A DNA stretch of 58,819 nucleotides from contig NZ_RYFV01000021.1 in the NCBI RefSeq assembly GCF_004104015.1, positions 1 through 58,819 of the forward strand, written 5' to 3'. Origin of the DNA: Actinomyces oricola. Lineage in GTDB: Bacteria > Actinomycetota > Actinomycetes > Actinomycetales > Actinomycetaceae. The notes beneath the pieces are model-generated. The model saw only the letters and a program-made list of their open reading frames with translations. It searched no databases and was not told the DNA's origin. This document shows positions 16,689 to 27,071 of this stretch, piece after piece (within the stretch, counting starts at the first letter, position 1; every line of letters starts with the position of its first letter). The position numbers and the translations under genes are program-made.

Positions 16689-16715
16689 CCCCGGCCGCTG
16701 TCCCAACGCCGCCCC

Positions 16716-16761
16716 GTGGTGCCCGACGCCATCCGCCCGCTGTTGCGCCGTCGGGCACCAC
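16716..16761 (+). terminator. Hairpin after clpP2
   Basis: GTGGTGCCCGACG and CGTCGGGCACCAC form a perfect 13-bp stem around a 20-base loop, starting 28 bases after the clpP2 stop. No T-run follows. The remaining gap to clpX contains TATATG (16776-16781), a possible -10 for a separate clpX transcript. Confidence 0.6.
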
Positions 16762-16969
16762 TGCGGCCGCTCATATATGCTGTGAGTCCCAGGGGCGGCC
16801 TTCTCTAAGCATGTCCTCTCGTCAGGGCGCCAGTGATGGCGTCTTGTACACGGCATGATGATTACGAGCCGGACACACCATCATCTCTTGGCGCGATTGC
16901 GCCTTCGCGCCGTAGGCTGGGATCGCTGCGGGACGGCCCGCAGGCTCGCAAGGATTTGGGGGAAACCGG

Positions 16970-18267
<1,298 letters not shown>

Positions 18268-18271
<4 letters not shown>

Positions 18272-18594
18272 GCGCACCCGAGGCCGTGGAGAAGAACATT
18301 CCGGGGGTGCCTCCCCAACTCGCCGAATACCGCGCCACCATTGACAACTTGGACGCCGCTCTCGTCCACCTGCTGGCCGAGCGCTTCCGTTGCACCCAAC
18401 AGGTGGGGGTCCTCAAGGCCGAACTCAACCTCCCGCCCTCGGACCCGGCGCGTGAGGAGCGTCAGGTGGCGCGTCTGCGTTCCCTGGCTGAGGATTCTGG
18501 CCTCGACCCGGTCTTCGCCGAGAAGTTCTTCACCTTCATAGTCGCCGAGGTCATTCGCCACCACGAGGCCATACGCGAAGGACACGAACTCTGA
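18268..18594 (+). CDS. Chorismate mutase (AroQ type)
   Basis: It converts chorismate to prephenate in tyrosine and phenylalanine synthesis. The 108-residue all-helical protein reads [20 protein letters not shown] with RCTQQVG and [21 protein letters not shown], then [16 protein letters not shown], the AroQ helix pattern with the conserved Arg, Lys and Gln positions. Its ATG overlaps the clpX stop, so it is co-translated with clpX, a linkage seen in other Actinomycetales. No signal peptide is seen, so it is cytoplasmic. Confidence 0.9.
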
Positions 18595-18725
18595 GGGGTT
18601 GAGCCCCGCGCCGGGAGAGCCCTCGGCGCAGGCTGCGGCATGGGGCCGGCCCGGCGCCGCGAAGCGTCGGCCCGGTGCGGATCCAAGAACGCCCTGCCCG
18701 CCGCCGGGCCTCCGGGTACGGTTCC

Positions 18726-20618
18726 TCAGCCGGCCTTCGGCGTGGTGGGCGCCTTGGCGTAGAGCCTCTCAATCTCCTCGGCGTACCGGGCCGTCGCCTG
18801 GGCGCGGCGCACTTTCATGGTGGGGGTGAGCAGACCATTGGCCACCGTGAAGTCCCCGGGCAGAATGGTGAAAGTGCGAATGGACTCCGCCCGGGAGACC
18901 GCCTCATTGGCGCGGGCCACCGCTCGCTCCAGGGCGGCGCGCACGCGCGGGTCCTTCGTCGCCTCAACCGGGTCCATGTCCTCCAAGCCGTGGGAGGTCA
19001 ACCACAGGGGCAGCATTTCGGCGTCCAGGGTTACCAGGGCCCCAATGCAGGGCCGGTTGTCGCCGACAACAAGCACCTGGGAGACCAGTGGGTGTCCGCG
19101 CAGGCGATCCTCCAGGACGGCGGGGGCCACGTTCTTGCCACCGGCGGTGACAATGATCTCCTTCTTGCGGCCGGTAATCCGCAAGAACCCGTGCTCGTCG
19201 AAGGAGCCAATGTCCCCGGTGCGCAGCCAGCCCCGCTCGCCCGGAGCGTCAGCGGCCCCGGGCACGAAGGCCTCTTCTGTGGCCTGCGGATTATTGTGAT
19301 AGCCGGCGAATAGGCCAATGCCGCGAATAAGGATCTCCCCGTCGTCGGCCAGTCGCACCTGTGTGCCCGGCAATGGCCCGCCCACGGTGCCAATGCGCAT
19401 GGAGGCCGGCAGGGTCACGGTGGCCGGCGCCGCGGTCTCGGTGAGCCCATAGCCCTCCAGGACTGTGACCCCCGCGCCCCGGTAGAAGTGCCCCAGGCGC
19501 TCTCCCAAGGGTCCACCGCCGCTAATGACGTGCGTGGCCCGGCCACCGATAATGGTGCGCAACTTGGCGAAGACGAGCCGGTCGAAGAGTTTGTGCTGGG
19601 CGCGCAGGGCCCGGCTCGGGCCGGCCGGCGTGTCCAGGGCGCGCGAGTAGGCGATAGCGGTCTTGGCGGCAATACGGAAGATCTTCTGCTTGGCGCCCGT
19701 AGCGCGGGCGTCGGCGGCGTTATAGATCTTCTCGAAGACGCGTGGAACCGCGATAACAAAGGTCGGGCGGAATGTCTCCAGGTCGGACACGAGGTTGCGG
19801 ATATTGGGGGCGTGCCCCATGACGCCCCGCGGTGAGCACACAATCGCCACCTCAATGAACCGCCCCAGGACATGCGCCAAGGGCAGGAATAGGAGGGTGC
19901 GAACCTCGTCCTGGTCGAGGACCTCGGGCACATGGGCGACCGTGTTGACCGGCAGGTGCACCAGGTTGCCGTGCGTGAGCTCGGCTCCCTTGGGCCGACC
20001 AGTGGTGCCCGAGGTGTAAACAATGGTGGCCAGATCTGAACTGGTCAGGTGCGAAGTACGTAGGTCCAACTCCGTGTGATCCACTCCCTTGCCGCCGGCA
20101 ATCAGCTCGGTGATCGCTTCTCGGGCGAGGTTGAGGACCTCAAGGTCCGCCAGCTCTGATGCGGTCTTCTTCAGGGCCAGGACCATGGTCTCCATGGCCT
20201 CGTCCTCCACGACCACGAGACGCACATCGGCGTCGCTGAGGATCCACTGGGCCTGCTCGGGCGACGAGGTCTCATAGATGGGGACGACAACGCAGCCCGC
20301 CTCCCAGATCGCAAAGTCCAGGAGCGTCCACTCAAAAGAGGTGTGCGCCATAATGCCGACGGAGTCCCCGGGCTTGAGCCCCCGGGCCACCAGGCCGGCA
20401 GCGACCTCGCGCACCTGGGCCCGGAAGGACTGCGCACTCATGTCCCGCCAGCGGCGCCCCAAGGAGGCCTTGCGGGCAATAAGGGTGCCGGTGGGATTGC
20501 GGTTGACGCGCTCGGCCAGCGCCCAGGGCGTGGTCATGCCGGCGTGGATGGGAACAAGGAGGTTGGTGGAGTACTCGCGGGCAGAAGTGGGGCCCAAGGG
20601 GGCGGCGTCGTGGGTCAT
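18726..20618 (-). CDS. Long-chain acyl-CoA synthetase (AMP-binding), copy 2
   Basis: It activates fatty acids to acyl-CoA through an acyl-AMP intermediate. The 630-residue protein has the AMP-binding P-loop TIVYTSGTTGRPKGAELTHG, the YGLTETAAP motif, the FAGYHNNPQ region, the GWLRTGDIG motif and the C-terminal KEIIVTAGGKNVAP segment. It is closely similar to its upstream neighbour (both contain SGGGPLGERLGHFYRG), separated by 77 bases, so the two are tandem paralogs and probably co-transcribed. The start ATG is at 20618 with an AGGAGA-type site upstream. Confidence 0.92.
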   Translation of the reverse strand: MTHDAAPLGPTSAREYSTNLLVPIHAGMTTPWALAERVNRNPTGTLIARKASLGRRWRDMSAQSFRAQVREVAAGLVARGLKPGDSVGIMAHTSFEWTLLDFAIWEAGCVVVPIYETSSPEQAQWILSDADVRLVVVEDEAMETMVLALKKTASELADLEVLNLAREAITELIAGGKGVDHTELDLRTSHLTSSDLATIVYTSGTTGRPKGAELTHGNLVHLPVNTVAHVPEVLDQDEVRTLLFLPLAHVLGRFIEVAIVCSPRGVMGHAPNIRNLVSDLETFRPTFVIAVPRVFEKIYNAADARATGAKQKIFRIAAKTAIAYSRALDTPAGPSRALRAQHKLFDRLVFAKLRTIIGGRATHVISGGGPLGERLGHFYRGAGVTVLEGYGLTETAAPATVTLPASMRIGTVGGPLPGTQVRLADDGEILIRGIGLFAGYHNNPQATEEAFVPGAADAPGERGWLRTGDIGSFDEHGFLRITGRKKEIIVTAGGKNVAPAVLEDRLRGHPLVSQVLVVGDNRPCIGALVTLDAEMLPLWLTSHGLEDMDPVEATKDPRVRAALERAVARANEAVSRAESIRTFTILPGDFTVANGLLTPTMKVRRAQATARYAEEIERLYAKAPTTPKAG

Positions 20619-20695
20619 ACCTCGTATTCTCCTGATGAATGCAAATGGAGTCGCCGGAACACCTGGCGCCCCGGTGCCGGTGGCGCCGCGGGCCC

Positions 20696-22615
20696 CTACT
20701 CGGCCGGCCCCTTCTTAGTGGTGCGATAGATATCGGCGACCGCATCCGCGTGGACCTCCATCACCTTGCTGCGCTTGACCTTCATTGAGGGGGTGAGCAG
20801 GCCATTGGCCTCGGTGAAGTCGGTGGTCAGCACCCGGTAACTGCGAATGGATTCGGCCCGGGAGACCGCCCGGTTGGTACGTGCCACCGCCCGGTCCAGT
20901 GCGGCCAAGACCTGGGGGTTGGTGGAGGCCTCGACAACATCCATCTCCGGCAGGCCGTGGTTGTGCAGCCACTGGGGCAGCATCTCGCGATCCAAGGTGA
21001 TCAGAGCGCCAATGAAGGGCTCCTTGTCCCCAACAACAACAACCTGGGAGACCAGCGGGTGTCCGCGCAGACGGTCCTCCAGAATGGAGGGGGCCACGTT
21101 CTTGCCGCCGGCGGTGACAATGATCTCCTTCTTACGGCCGGTAATGCGCACCCAACCATCGGCGTCAATGGTGCCAAGGTCCCCGGAGCGGAACCAGCCG
21201 TCCTCCGTGAAGGCCTCCGCCGTCGCCTCTGGATTATTGCGGTAGCCCTTGAAGACGCCCACGCCGCGGATCAAGATCTCGCCATCGTCGTCCACGCGCA
21301 TCTCATTGCCGCACACCGGCGGGCCCACGGTGCCGATCTTGTTGTTAATGTCCAGGTTGACGCAGCTCGGCCCAATGGTCTCGGTCAGGCCGTAGCCCTC
21401 GAGGATGATCAGGCCCAGGCCGCGATAGAAGTGCCCCAGGCGCTCACCCAGGGGGCCGCCGCCGGAGATCGCGTACCTGGCGTTGGGGCCGAGCAGGTTG
21501 CGAATGGTGCGGTAGACGAGCGTGTCGGCGACCTTGTGCGCCGCCACCAGGGCAGGGGCGGGGCCGGCCGGCGTGTCCAGGGCCCGGGAGTACTCGATGG
21601 CGACCTTCGCCGCCCAGCGGAAGGTCTTGAGCTTGAAGCCCGAACCGGCCTTGGCGTCCGCGGCGTTATAGATCTTCTCCATAACGCGGGGGACGGCCAG
21701 GACGTAGGTCGGACCGAAGGTCTTGAGATCGGGCAGGAGGGTCTTGGCGTCGGGCGTGTGACCCAGGACCCCTTGGCCGGCGATGGCGAGCAGTTCCAGG
21801 AAACGGGCGTAGGAGTGGGCCAGCGGCAGGAAGAGCAGCAGGCGGGTGTTGGTGGAGAACAGCAGGTCGGGCAGCCAGCGCACGCCGTTCCAGGCCAGTC
21901 CGGCGGCGTTGGTGTGCGTTAACTCCACACCCTTGGGGCGCCCGGTGGTGCCCGAGGTGTAAATAATGGAGTAGGTGTCCTGGCCGCGCAGCGCCTTGGA
22001 TCGCTCGTCGAGCACGTCCCGTGGAATCTCACTTCCGGCCTGCGTAATGGTGGTCAGCGCATCGCGGTCCAGGGAGAGGATCTGGACGGCAGGGGCCTGG
22101 GGGTTCGCGGCGGCGAGGGCTGCGGCTCCGGCGCGCACGACCTCAGCCAGGACTGAGGTCTCGGCAATGACCAGGCGCACATCGGCGTCGGAGAGAATCC
22201 ACTCGATCTGTTCGGCGGAGTCCGTCTCGTAGATGGGAACCGAGACCAGGCCGGCGCGGGCGATGGCCATGTCCAAGAGCGTCCACTCGTAGCAGGTGCG
22301 CGCCATAATGGCCACGCTCGTACCCGGCTCCAGGCCCATGCCCACCAGGCCGGCGCCCACACGGGCGACCTCCTCACCGAAGGAGCGGGCTGAGATCTTC
22401 ACCCAGGTGTTGCCCAGCGGGGACTTGCGCTCAATGATCGGCGCGTCGGGGCGCCGCTCAATGCGATCGGCGAGCAGCCACGGCACGGTCCAGGTCGGCG
22501 CGGGGACCTTGATGTAGGGGCTGGAGACAACGCCGTCGACCATGGTCGGCGGGCCTGCAATGGATGGTGTTCCCGTGGACATCACGGGGCGAGAGGCGGA
22601 GGAACGTGCAGTCAC
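20696..22615 (-). CDS. Long-chain acyl-CoA synthetase (AMP-binding), copy 1
   Basis: First gene of the tandem pair. The 639-residue frame has SIIYTSGTTGRPKGVELTHT, EGYGLTETIGPSC, the KGYRNNPEAT region, DGWFRSGDLG, and KEIIVTAGGKNVAPSILEDR. The sequence is that of FadD15-like long-chain acyl-CoA ligases. The frame opens with GTG at 22615; later methionines at residues 12 and 25 are also possible, since conserved sequence begins only around YIKVPAPTWTVPWLLADRI. Substrates may include membrane-lipid fatty acids; chain length cannot be told. Confidence 0.92.
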   Translation of the reverse strand: MTARSSASRPVMSTGTPSIAGPPTMVDGVVSSPYIKVPAPTWTVPWLLADRIERRPDAPIIERKSPLGNTWVKISARSFGEEVARVGAGLVGMGLEPGTSVAIMARTCYEWTLLDMAIARAGLVSVPIYETDSAEQIEWILSDADVRLVIAETSVLAEVVRAGAAALAAANPQAPAVQILSLDRDALTTITQAGSEIPRDVLDERSKALRGQDTYSIIYTSGTTGRPKGVELTHTNAAGLAWNGVRWLPDLLFSTNTRLLLFLPLAHSYARFLELLAIAGQGVLGHTPDAKTLLPDLKTFGPTYVLAVPRVMEKIYNAADAKAGSGFKLKTFRWAAKVAIEYSRALDTPAGPAPALVAAHKVADTLVYRTIRNLLGPNARYAISGGGPLGERLGHFYRGLGLIILEGYGLTETIGPSCVNLDINNKIGTVGPPVCGNEMRVDDDGEILIRGVGVFKGYRNNPEATAEAFTEDGWFRSGDLGTIDADGWVRITGRKKEIIVTAGGKNVAPSILEDRLRGHPLVSQVVVVGDKEPFIGALITLDREMLPQWLHNHGLPEMDVVEASTNPQVLAALDRAVARTNRAVSRAESIRSYRVLTTDFTEANGLLTPSMKVKRSKVMEVHADAVADIYRTTKKGPAE

Positions 22616-22731
22616 CCGGTCATTGTGTCAGGACCGGGGGTGCGCATCCGCCCATTAGACCGAATGAGAACTAGCTTCACACCTTGGAGGAAACCACAGC
22701 TGAGGGGGGAGTCGATCATAGAAAGCCACGA

Positions 22732-22765
22732 CAGCGCCCGCTCGCCGGTCAGGCGTCGGGCGCTG
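22732..22765 (-). terminator. Hairpin downstream of valS
   Basis: CAGCGCCCG and CGGGCGCTG form a perfect 9-bp stem with a 16-base loop, 25 bases past the valS stop on the minus strand. Purine-rich sequence follows rather than a T-run. Confidence 0.55.
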
Positions 22766-22789
22766 CCGCACCGCATACGGGGTGGCCGC

Positions 22790-25564
22790 TCAGGTTCTCG
22801 CCGGCTTGGCGGGGGATTGACCGAGCTCGACGGCGGTGACCGTCGCCGGCGCCGCCTCGGCCCCGTCGCAGACGGCGACCTCCAGGGGGCCGGTAACTTT
22901 GGCGGCCTCGATCAGGTCCGCGCGCACGAGCGCGACGGCGGGCCCGACCTGAGGGGACACCGCTAGGGTGGCTGACAGGATGGGCGTCTTCTGGCTGGTC
23001 TTGGCCTCCGACTTCACCTTGCGCAAGGCCGCCAGGGCCAGTCCCGCGTGTGCGACCAACTCCGCGTCGGCGTCGCCCGCGGCCGCGCGCAACCACCCCG
23101 CCTGTGGCCAGGGGGCGCGGTGGACGCTCCCGGTGCGGTACCAGCTCCACACCTCCTCGGTGACAAAAGGCAGGAAGGGGGCGAACAGGCGCACAAAGGT
23201 GTCCACCGCGATTGCCAGTGCCGTGCGGGCGCTGCGCACGGCGGCCGGGTCGTGCGAGCCGTTGAGATTGTTGGCGCGGTCTTTGACCAGCTCGATGTAG
23301 TCGTCGCAGAAGGCCCAGAAGAAGGCCTCGGCGGCCTCTAGGGCGCGGGCGTGCTCAAAACCATCAAAGGCGGCAGTAGCGGTCTCCACGACGTCGGCCA
23401 GGGACGCCAGCACGGCCCGGTCGATCGGCTCGCTGACCTGCGAGGCGTCCAGGCTGGGCGCCGGGGCGGCCGCGCGGGTCTCCTCATCGGCATCCCAGGG
23501 GATACCCATGGACAGGGCGAACTTGGAGGCGTTGAGGATCTTAATGGCCAGGCGGCGGCCAATCTTGATCTGGGTCTCCTCGAAAGCGGCGTCCATGCCC
23601 AGGCGAGCCGAGGCCGCCCAGTAGCGCACCGCGTCGGAGCCGTACTGCTCCAGCAGGGCCATGGGGGTGACCACATTGCCCTTGGACTTGCTCATCTTCT
23701 TGCGGTCCGGGTCCAGGATCCACCCCGAGATGCCCGCATGCCGCCACGGCAGGGCGCCGAACTCCAGGTCTGCGCGCACCACGGTGGAGAACAGCCAGGT
23801 GCGGATAATGTCCTGGCCCTGGGGGCGCAGATCCATGGGATAGGTGGTGGCGAACAGGGCGTCGTCACCCAGCCAGCCGGTAGCGATCTCAGGGGTCAGG
23901 GAGGAGGTCGCCCAGGTGTCCATAATGTCGAGTTCGCCGACGAAGCCGCCGGGCGCCCCGCGCTGATCCTCAGTGAAACCGGGGGCCGGGTCTGAGGAGG
24001 GGTCGACCGGAAGAGCCGCCTCCTCGGGGACGATGACCGTCTCATAGTCCACCTGCCCGTCGGCTCCCACGCCGTACCACACGGGGAAGGGGACCCCGAA
24101 GAAGCGCTGACGGGAGATGAGCCAGTCGTTGTTCAGGCCCCGCACCCAGTTCTCGTAGCGCACGCGCATGAAGTCGGGGTGGAAGGCCAACTCGCGCCCG
24201 CGCTCGAGCAGCTCATCGGCCAAGTTCATCCCGGAGGCTGGGTTGACCCACTCCTTGCCGCCATTGCGGATGTACCACTGGCGTGAGGTCACGATCTCCA
24301 GGGGCTTGTCCCCCTTCTCGAAGAAGTTCGTCTGGCGCACGGTCTTGACCGGCTCCCCGCGCATCTCCCCACTGGCGGCCAGCTCGGCCACGAGGACCTT
24401 GCGGGCCGAGAAAGTGGTTTTGCCGGCCATCTCGCCGTAGACCCGGCGGCCCTCGCTGCTGGTGATCCACTCGGGGACCTCGGTCTCAATGCGCCCGTCC
24501 TTGCGCAGGATGGCGCGCAAGGGCAGGCCCAAATCCCGCCACCAGTCAATGTCCGTGGTGTCGCCGAAGGTGCAGCACATGGCAATGCCGGCGCCCTTGT
24601 CCATCTCCGCCGAGGGGTGGGCCAGGACCGGGACCTCCACGCCGAAGACGGGGGAGGCCACCGTGGCGCCGAACAGGGGCTGGTAGCGCTTGTCATCGGG
24701 GTGGGCCACCAGGGCCACGCAGGCGGCCAACAGCTCGGGGCGCGTGGTCTCCACGCACACGTCCACGCCGTTCTCAAGCGGTGCCCCCGCAGCCTCGGCG
24801 GCGGCCGCGGCCCCGGCGTCAGTAACATGGAAGGCCAGGCGGTGGTAGAAACCGGGGTACTCGCGCGACTCCAGCTCCGCCTGAGCGACAGCGGTGCCGA
24901 AGGTCACATCCCACAGGCCCGGGGCGGCCGCCTGGTAGGCCTCCCCGCGGGCGAGATTGCGCAGGAAAGCGGCCTGAGCCACTTTGCGGGCCCGCTCTCC
25001 AATGGTCTGGTAGGTGTGCGACCAGTCCACGCTCAGCCCCAGGCGGCGCCACAGCGCCTCGAAGAGCTTCTCGTCCTCCAGCGTCAAGCGTTCGCACAAC
25101 TCCACGAAGTTGCGTCGGGAGATCGGCACCTGATCCCTGGCCTTCACGGACTTGCCCTCCCCGCCTTCGTGCGGCGGGGTGAAGTTCGGGTCATAGGGCA
25201 GGGAGGGGTCGCAGCGCACCCCGAAGTAGTTCTGGACGCGACGCTCGGTGGGCAGGCCATTGTCATCCCAACCCATGGGGTAGAACACGGCCTTGCCGCG
25301 CATGCGCTGGTAACGGGCGACAGTATCGGTGTGCGTGTAGGAGAAGACGTGACCCACGTGCAGGGAGCCGGAGACCGTGGGCGGCGGGGTGTCGATGGAG
25401 AAGACCTCGGGGCGCTTCGCGGCGGCGTCGAAAGCGTAGATGTGCTGGTCCTCCCAGCGCTCGCCCCAGGCGGCCTCCAAGCCGTCGGCGCTCACCTTGG
25501 CCGGCACGCGCGGGCTGTGGAGCTCGGAGGGCAAGTGGCGGGGGGAGTGGTCGGTCTCAGACAT
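22790..25564 (-). CDS. valS: Valyl-tRNA synthetase
   Basis: It charges tRNA-Val in the cytosol. The 924-residue class I enzyme has the HIGH-type motif in PPPTVSGSLHVGHVFSYTHT and the KMSKS loop in DRKKMSKSKGNVV. The editing (CP1) domain lies between them, and an anticodon-binding helical domain follows. The SYTHTDTVARYQRMRGKAVF wording matches the actinobacterial ValS branch. I chose the ATG at 25564 (MSETDHSPRHLPSELHSPRV); the frame is open for 11 more codons upstream. It is divergent from the iron-box-controlled ECF operon. Confidence 0.96.
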   Translation of the reverse strand: MSETDHSPRHLPSELHSPRVPAKVSADGLEAAWGERWEDQHIYAFDAAAKRPEVFSIDTPPPTVSGSLHVGHVFSYTHTDTVARYQRMRGKAVFYPMGWDDNGLPTERRVQNYFGVRCDPSLPYDPNFTPPHEGGEGKSVKARDQVPISRRNFVELCERLTLEDEKLFEALWRRLGLSVDWSHTYQTIGERARKVAQAAFLRNLARGEAYQAAAPGLWDVTFGTAVAQAELESREYPGFYHRLAFHVTDAGAAAAAEAAGAPLENGVDVCVETTRPELLAACVALVAHPDDKRYQPLFGATVASPVFGVEVPVLAHPSAEMDKGAGIAMCCTFGDTTDIDWWRDLGLPLRAILRKDGRIETEVPEWITSSEGRRVYGEMAGKTTFSARKVLVAELAASGEMRGEPVKTVRQTNFFEKGDKPLEIVTSRQWYIRNGGKEWVNPASGMNLADELLERGRELAFHPDFMRVRYENWVRGLNNDWLISRQRFFGVPFPVWYGVGADGQVDYETVIVPEEAALPVDPSSDPAPGFTEDQRGAPGGFVGELDIMDTWATSSLTPEIATGWLGDDALFATTYPMDLRPQGQDIIRTWLFSTVVRADLEFGALPWRHAGISGWILDPDRKKMSKSKGNVVTPMALLEQYGSDAVRYWAASARLGMDAAFEETQIKIGRRLAIKILNASKFALSMGIPWDADEETRAAAPAPSLDASQVSEPIDRAVLASLADVVETATAAFDGFEHARALEAAEAFFWAFCDDYIELVKDRANNLNGSHDPAAVRSARTALAIAVDTFVRLFAPFLPFVTEEVWSWYRTGSVHRAPWPQAGWLRAAAGDADAELVAHAGLALAALRKVKSEAKTSQKTPILSATLAVSPQVGPAVALVRADLIEAAKVTGPLEVAVCDGAEAAPATVTAVELGQSPAKPART

Positions 25565-25655
25565 GGTCCGAATTCTGTCATGGGCCGGTGGTGCCACTGC
25601 GGCACGGGTGGGTCTCGCCCTATGAGGTGGGCCACGGGGCTCCTCGCAGCCTGTG

Positions 25656-25697
25656 TTAGGTTAGGCGCGCCTAATTCAGTATTCGAACCTGGTTCGA
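25656..25697 (+). promoter_or_regulatory. DtxR/IdeR-type iron box (and second dyad) before the ECF island
   Basis: TTAGGTTAGGCGCGCCTAA (25656-25674) matches the DtxR/IdeR consensus at 16 of 19 positions and contains a perfect 14-bp palindrome, TTAGGCG/CGCCTAA. A second dyad, TCGAACC-t-GGTTCGA (25683-25697), lies nine bases further. Both are between divergent valS and the first ECF gene. Iron-dependent repression of the ECF/exporter operon is the natural reading; it is inference from the motif and the gene content. Confidence 0.75.
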
Positions 25698-25732
25698 CTC
25701 GAGCTCGGGCGCCCCCAGCGAAAGGAATGAGC

Positions 25733-26338
25733 ATGACCGGTACCAGCGCCGCAGGCGACCGCATCACCACTCCGCGCAACCTCATTAACGTCGGCGTCTT
25801 CACCGCGGTCTACTTCGTCGCCCTTTTCGCCACCGGCATGCTCGGAGCCATCCACCCGACCATGATCTTCATAGGAGGGCTGCTCGGCTCCCTCATCAAT
25901 GCCATGGTCTGCATGCTCTACGTGGCCAAGACGCGGGCCCTGGGCGCCTACACCCTCCTGGGGCTCATTATTGGCCTGCTCATGGTGGCCACCGGTCACG
26001 CCTGGGTCACCCCGATCCTCTCCACAGTCCTGGGCGCCCTGGCCGACATCATCACCCGCAGCGGAGGGTATGTAAGAACCTCGACGAACTGCTTGGGCTT
26101 CGCCGTGTTCTCCATGTGGGGCATTGGCCCGATGCTGCCGATCCTGTGGGCCTCGGACGAGTACTTCGCGAAGACGGCCTCCTCCATGGGGCAGGACTAT
26201 GCGGACAAGTTCCAGGCGCTCGTCTCGCCACCGGTCATCGGGGGCTGGCTGGTCCTCAGCCTCCTGGTCGCCTACGCCTGCGCACTGCTGGGCATGAAGG
26301 TCCTCCACAGGCACTTCGAGCGCGCCGGCGTCGCCTGA
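25733..26338 (+). CDS. MptD-family ECF transporter S component (substrate binding)
   Basis: The 201-residue membrane protein has about six helices. It resembles the MptD/Trep_Strep family of ECF S components, with an N-terminal RNLINVGVFTAVYFVALFAT, the PTMIFIGGLLGSLINA region and ADIITRSGGYVRTSTNCLGF. The S component determines cargo. Related streptococcal and lactobacillal ECF systems next to iron boxes take up haem or iron ligands; that precedent is the basis for the iron assignment. The ATG at 25733 has AAAGGA six bases upstream; an in-frame ATG sits at 25727. It is followed after four bases by the T component. Confidence 0.85.
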   Translation: MTGTSAAGDRITTPRNLINVGVFTAVYFVALFATGMLGAIHPTMIFIGGLLGSLINAMVCMLYVAKTRALGAYTLLGLIIGLLMVATGHAWVTPILSTVLGALADIITRSGGYVRTSTNCLGFAVFSMWGIGPMLPILWASDEYFAKTASSMGQDYADKFQALVSPPVIGGWLVLSLLVAYACALLGMKVLHRHFERAGVA

Positions 26339-26342
26339 GCCC

Positions 26343-27071
26343 GTGTCCGCCATCGCCCCGGCGTCCTTGGACGCCTCCTCGACCGTGCGGATTGCCGCCG
26401 ACCCGCGCAGCAAGTTCCTCCTCCTGTTGGTGGCCAACGTGATACTCATGACGTCAGGGTCCGGCCACGTCGTGTGGCTCGTACTCGTGGTTGCGGCGAT
26501 CCTCGCCGCGGTCGACCTGCGTGCGCGCCTGGCCGCGGGCCTGGTCGCGCTCAGTGTCCTGTTCTGGTTCGCCGCGGGGCTGCCGCGCCTGTGGCACCAC
26601 GGGGCGGCCGTGGTGGTCGGCGTCGTCGCCTACTGGCTGCTGCGCTTCGGGCTGTCCATCGCCCTGGGCACCTGGTTCATCTCCTCGACTCGAGTCAGCG
26701 AGCTGACCGCCTCCGCCAGCGATATGAGGATGCCCCGCGTCCTCACCACCCCCCTAGCGGTCCTCTTCCGCTTCCTGCCGGTGGTCATTGACGAGACCAA
26801 GGGCGTTATGGAAGCCATGAGCCTGCGCGGCTACACCGGTTCCTACCTGTGGCGCCACCCCGTTGACGGCGTGGAGAAACTGGTGGTCCCGGTTCTCACC
26901 GCCTGCGCCCGGATCGCCGATGAACTCTCCGCGGCCGCCCTCATTCGGGGGCTGGGGGTCAGCGGGCGGCCAACACTCGTGGACAAGCCGCGCTTCCGGA
27001 CGGCCGACGCCGCCCTGCTCGGCCTGTCTCTCATACTCCTGGTCTACCGGTACTGGGGGGCGAAGCCATGA
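26343..27071 (+). CDS. ECF transporter T component (CbiQ/EcfT-like transmembrane coupler)
   Basis: The 242-residue membrane protein with five or so TM segments transmits ATPase movement to the S component. It has the EcfT coupling motifs: the first Ala-Arg-type motif appears as MSLRGYTGSYLWRHPV and the second as AALIRGLGVSGRPTL, both near the C-terminal half. GTG start four bases after the S gene stop; it overlaps the ATPase gene by ATGA. The arrangement S-T-A in one run makes a dedicated (group I) ECF transporter. Confidence 0.88.
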   Translation: MSAIAPASLDASSTVRIAADPRSKFLLLLVANVILMTSGSGHVVWLVLVVAAILAAVDLRARLAAGLVALSVLFWFAAGLPRLWHHGAAVVVGVVAYWLLRFGLSIALGTWFISSTRVSELTASASDMRMPRVLTTPLAVLFRFLPVVIDETKGVMEAMSLRGYTGSYLWRHPVDGVEKLVVPVLTACARIADELSAAALIRGLGVSGRPTLVDKPRFRTADAALLGLSLILLVYRYWGAKP

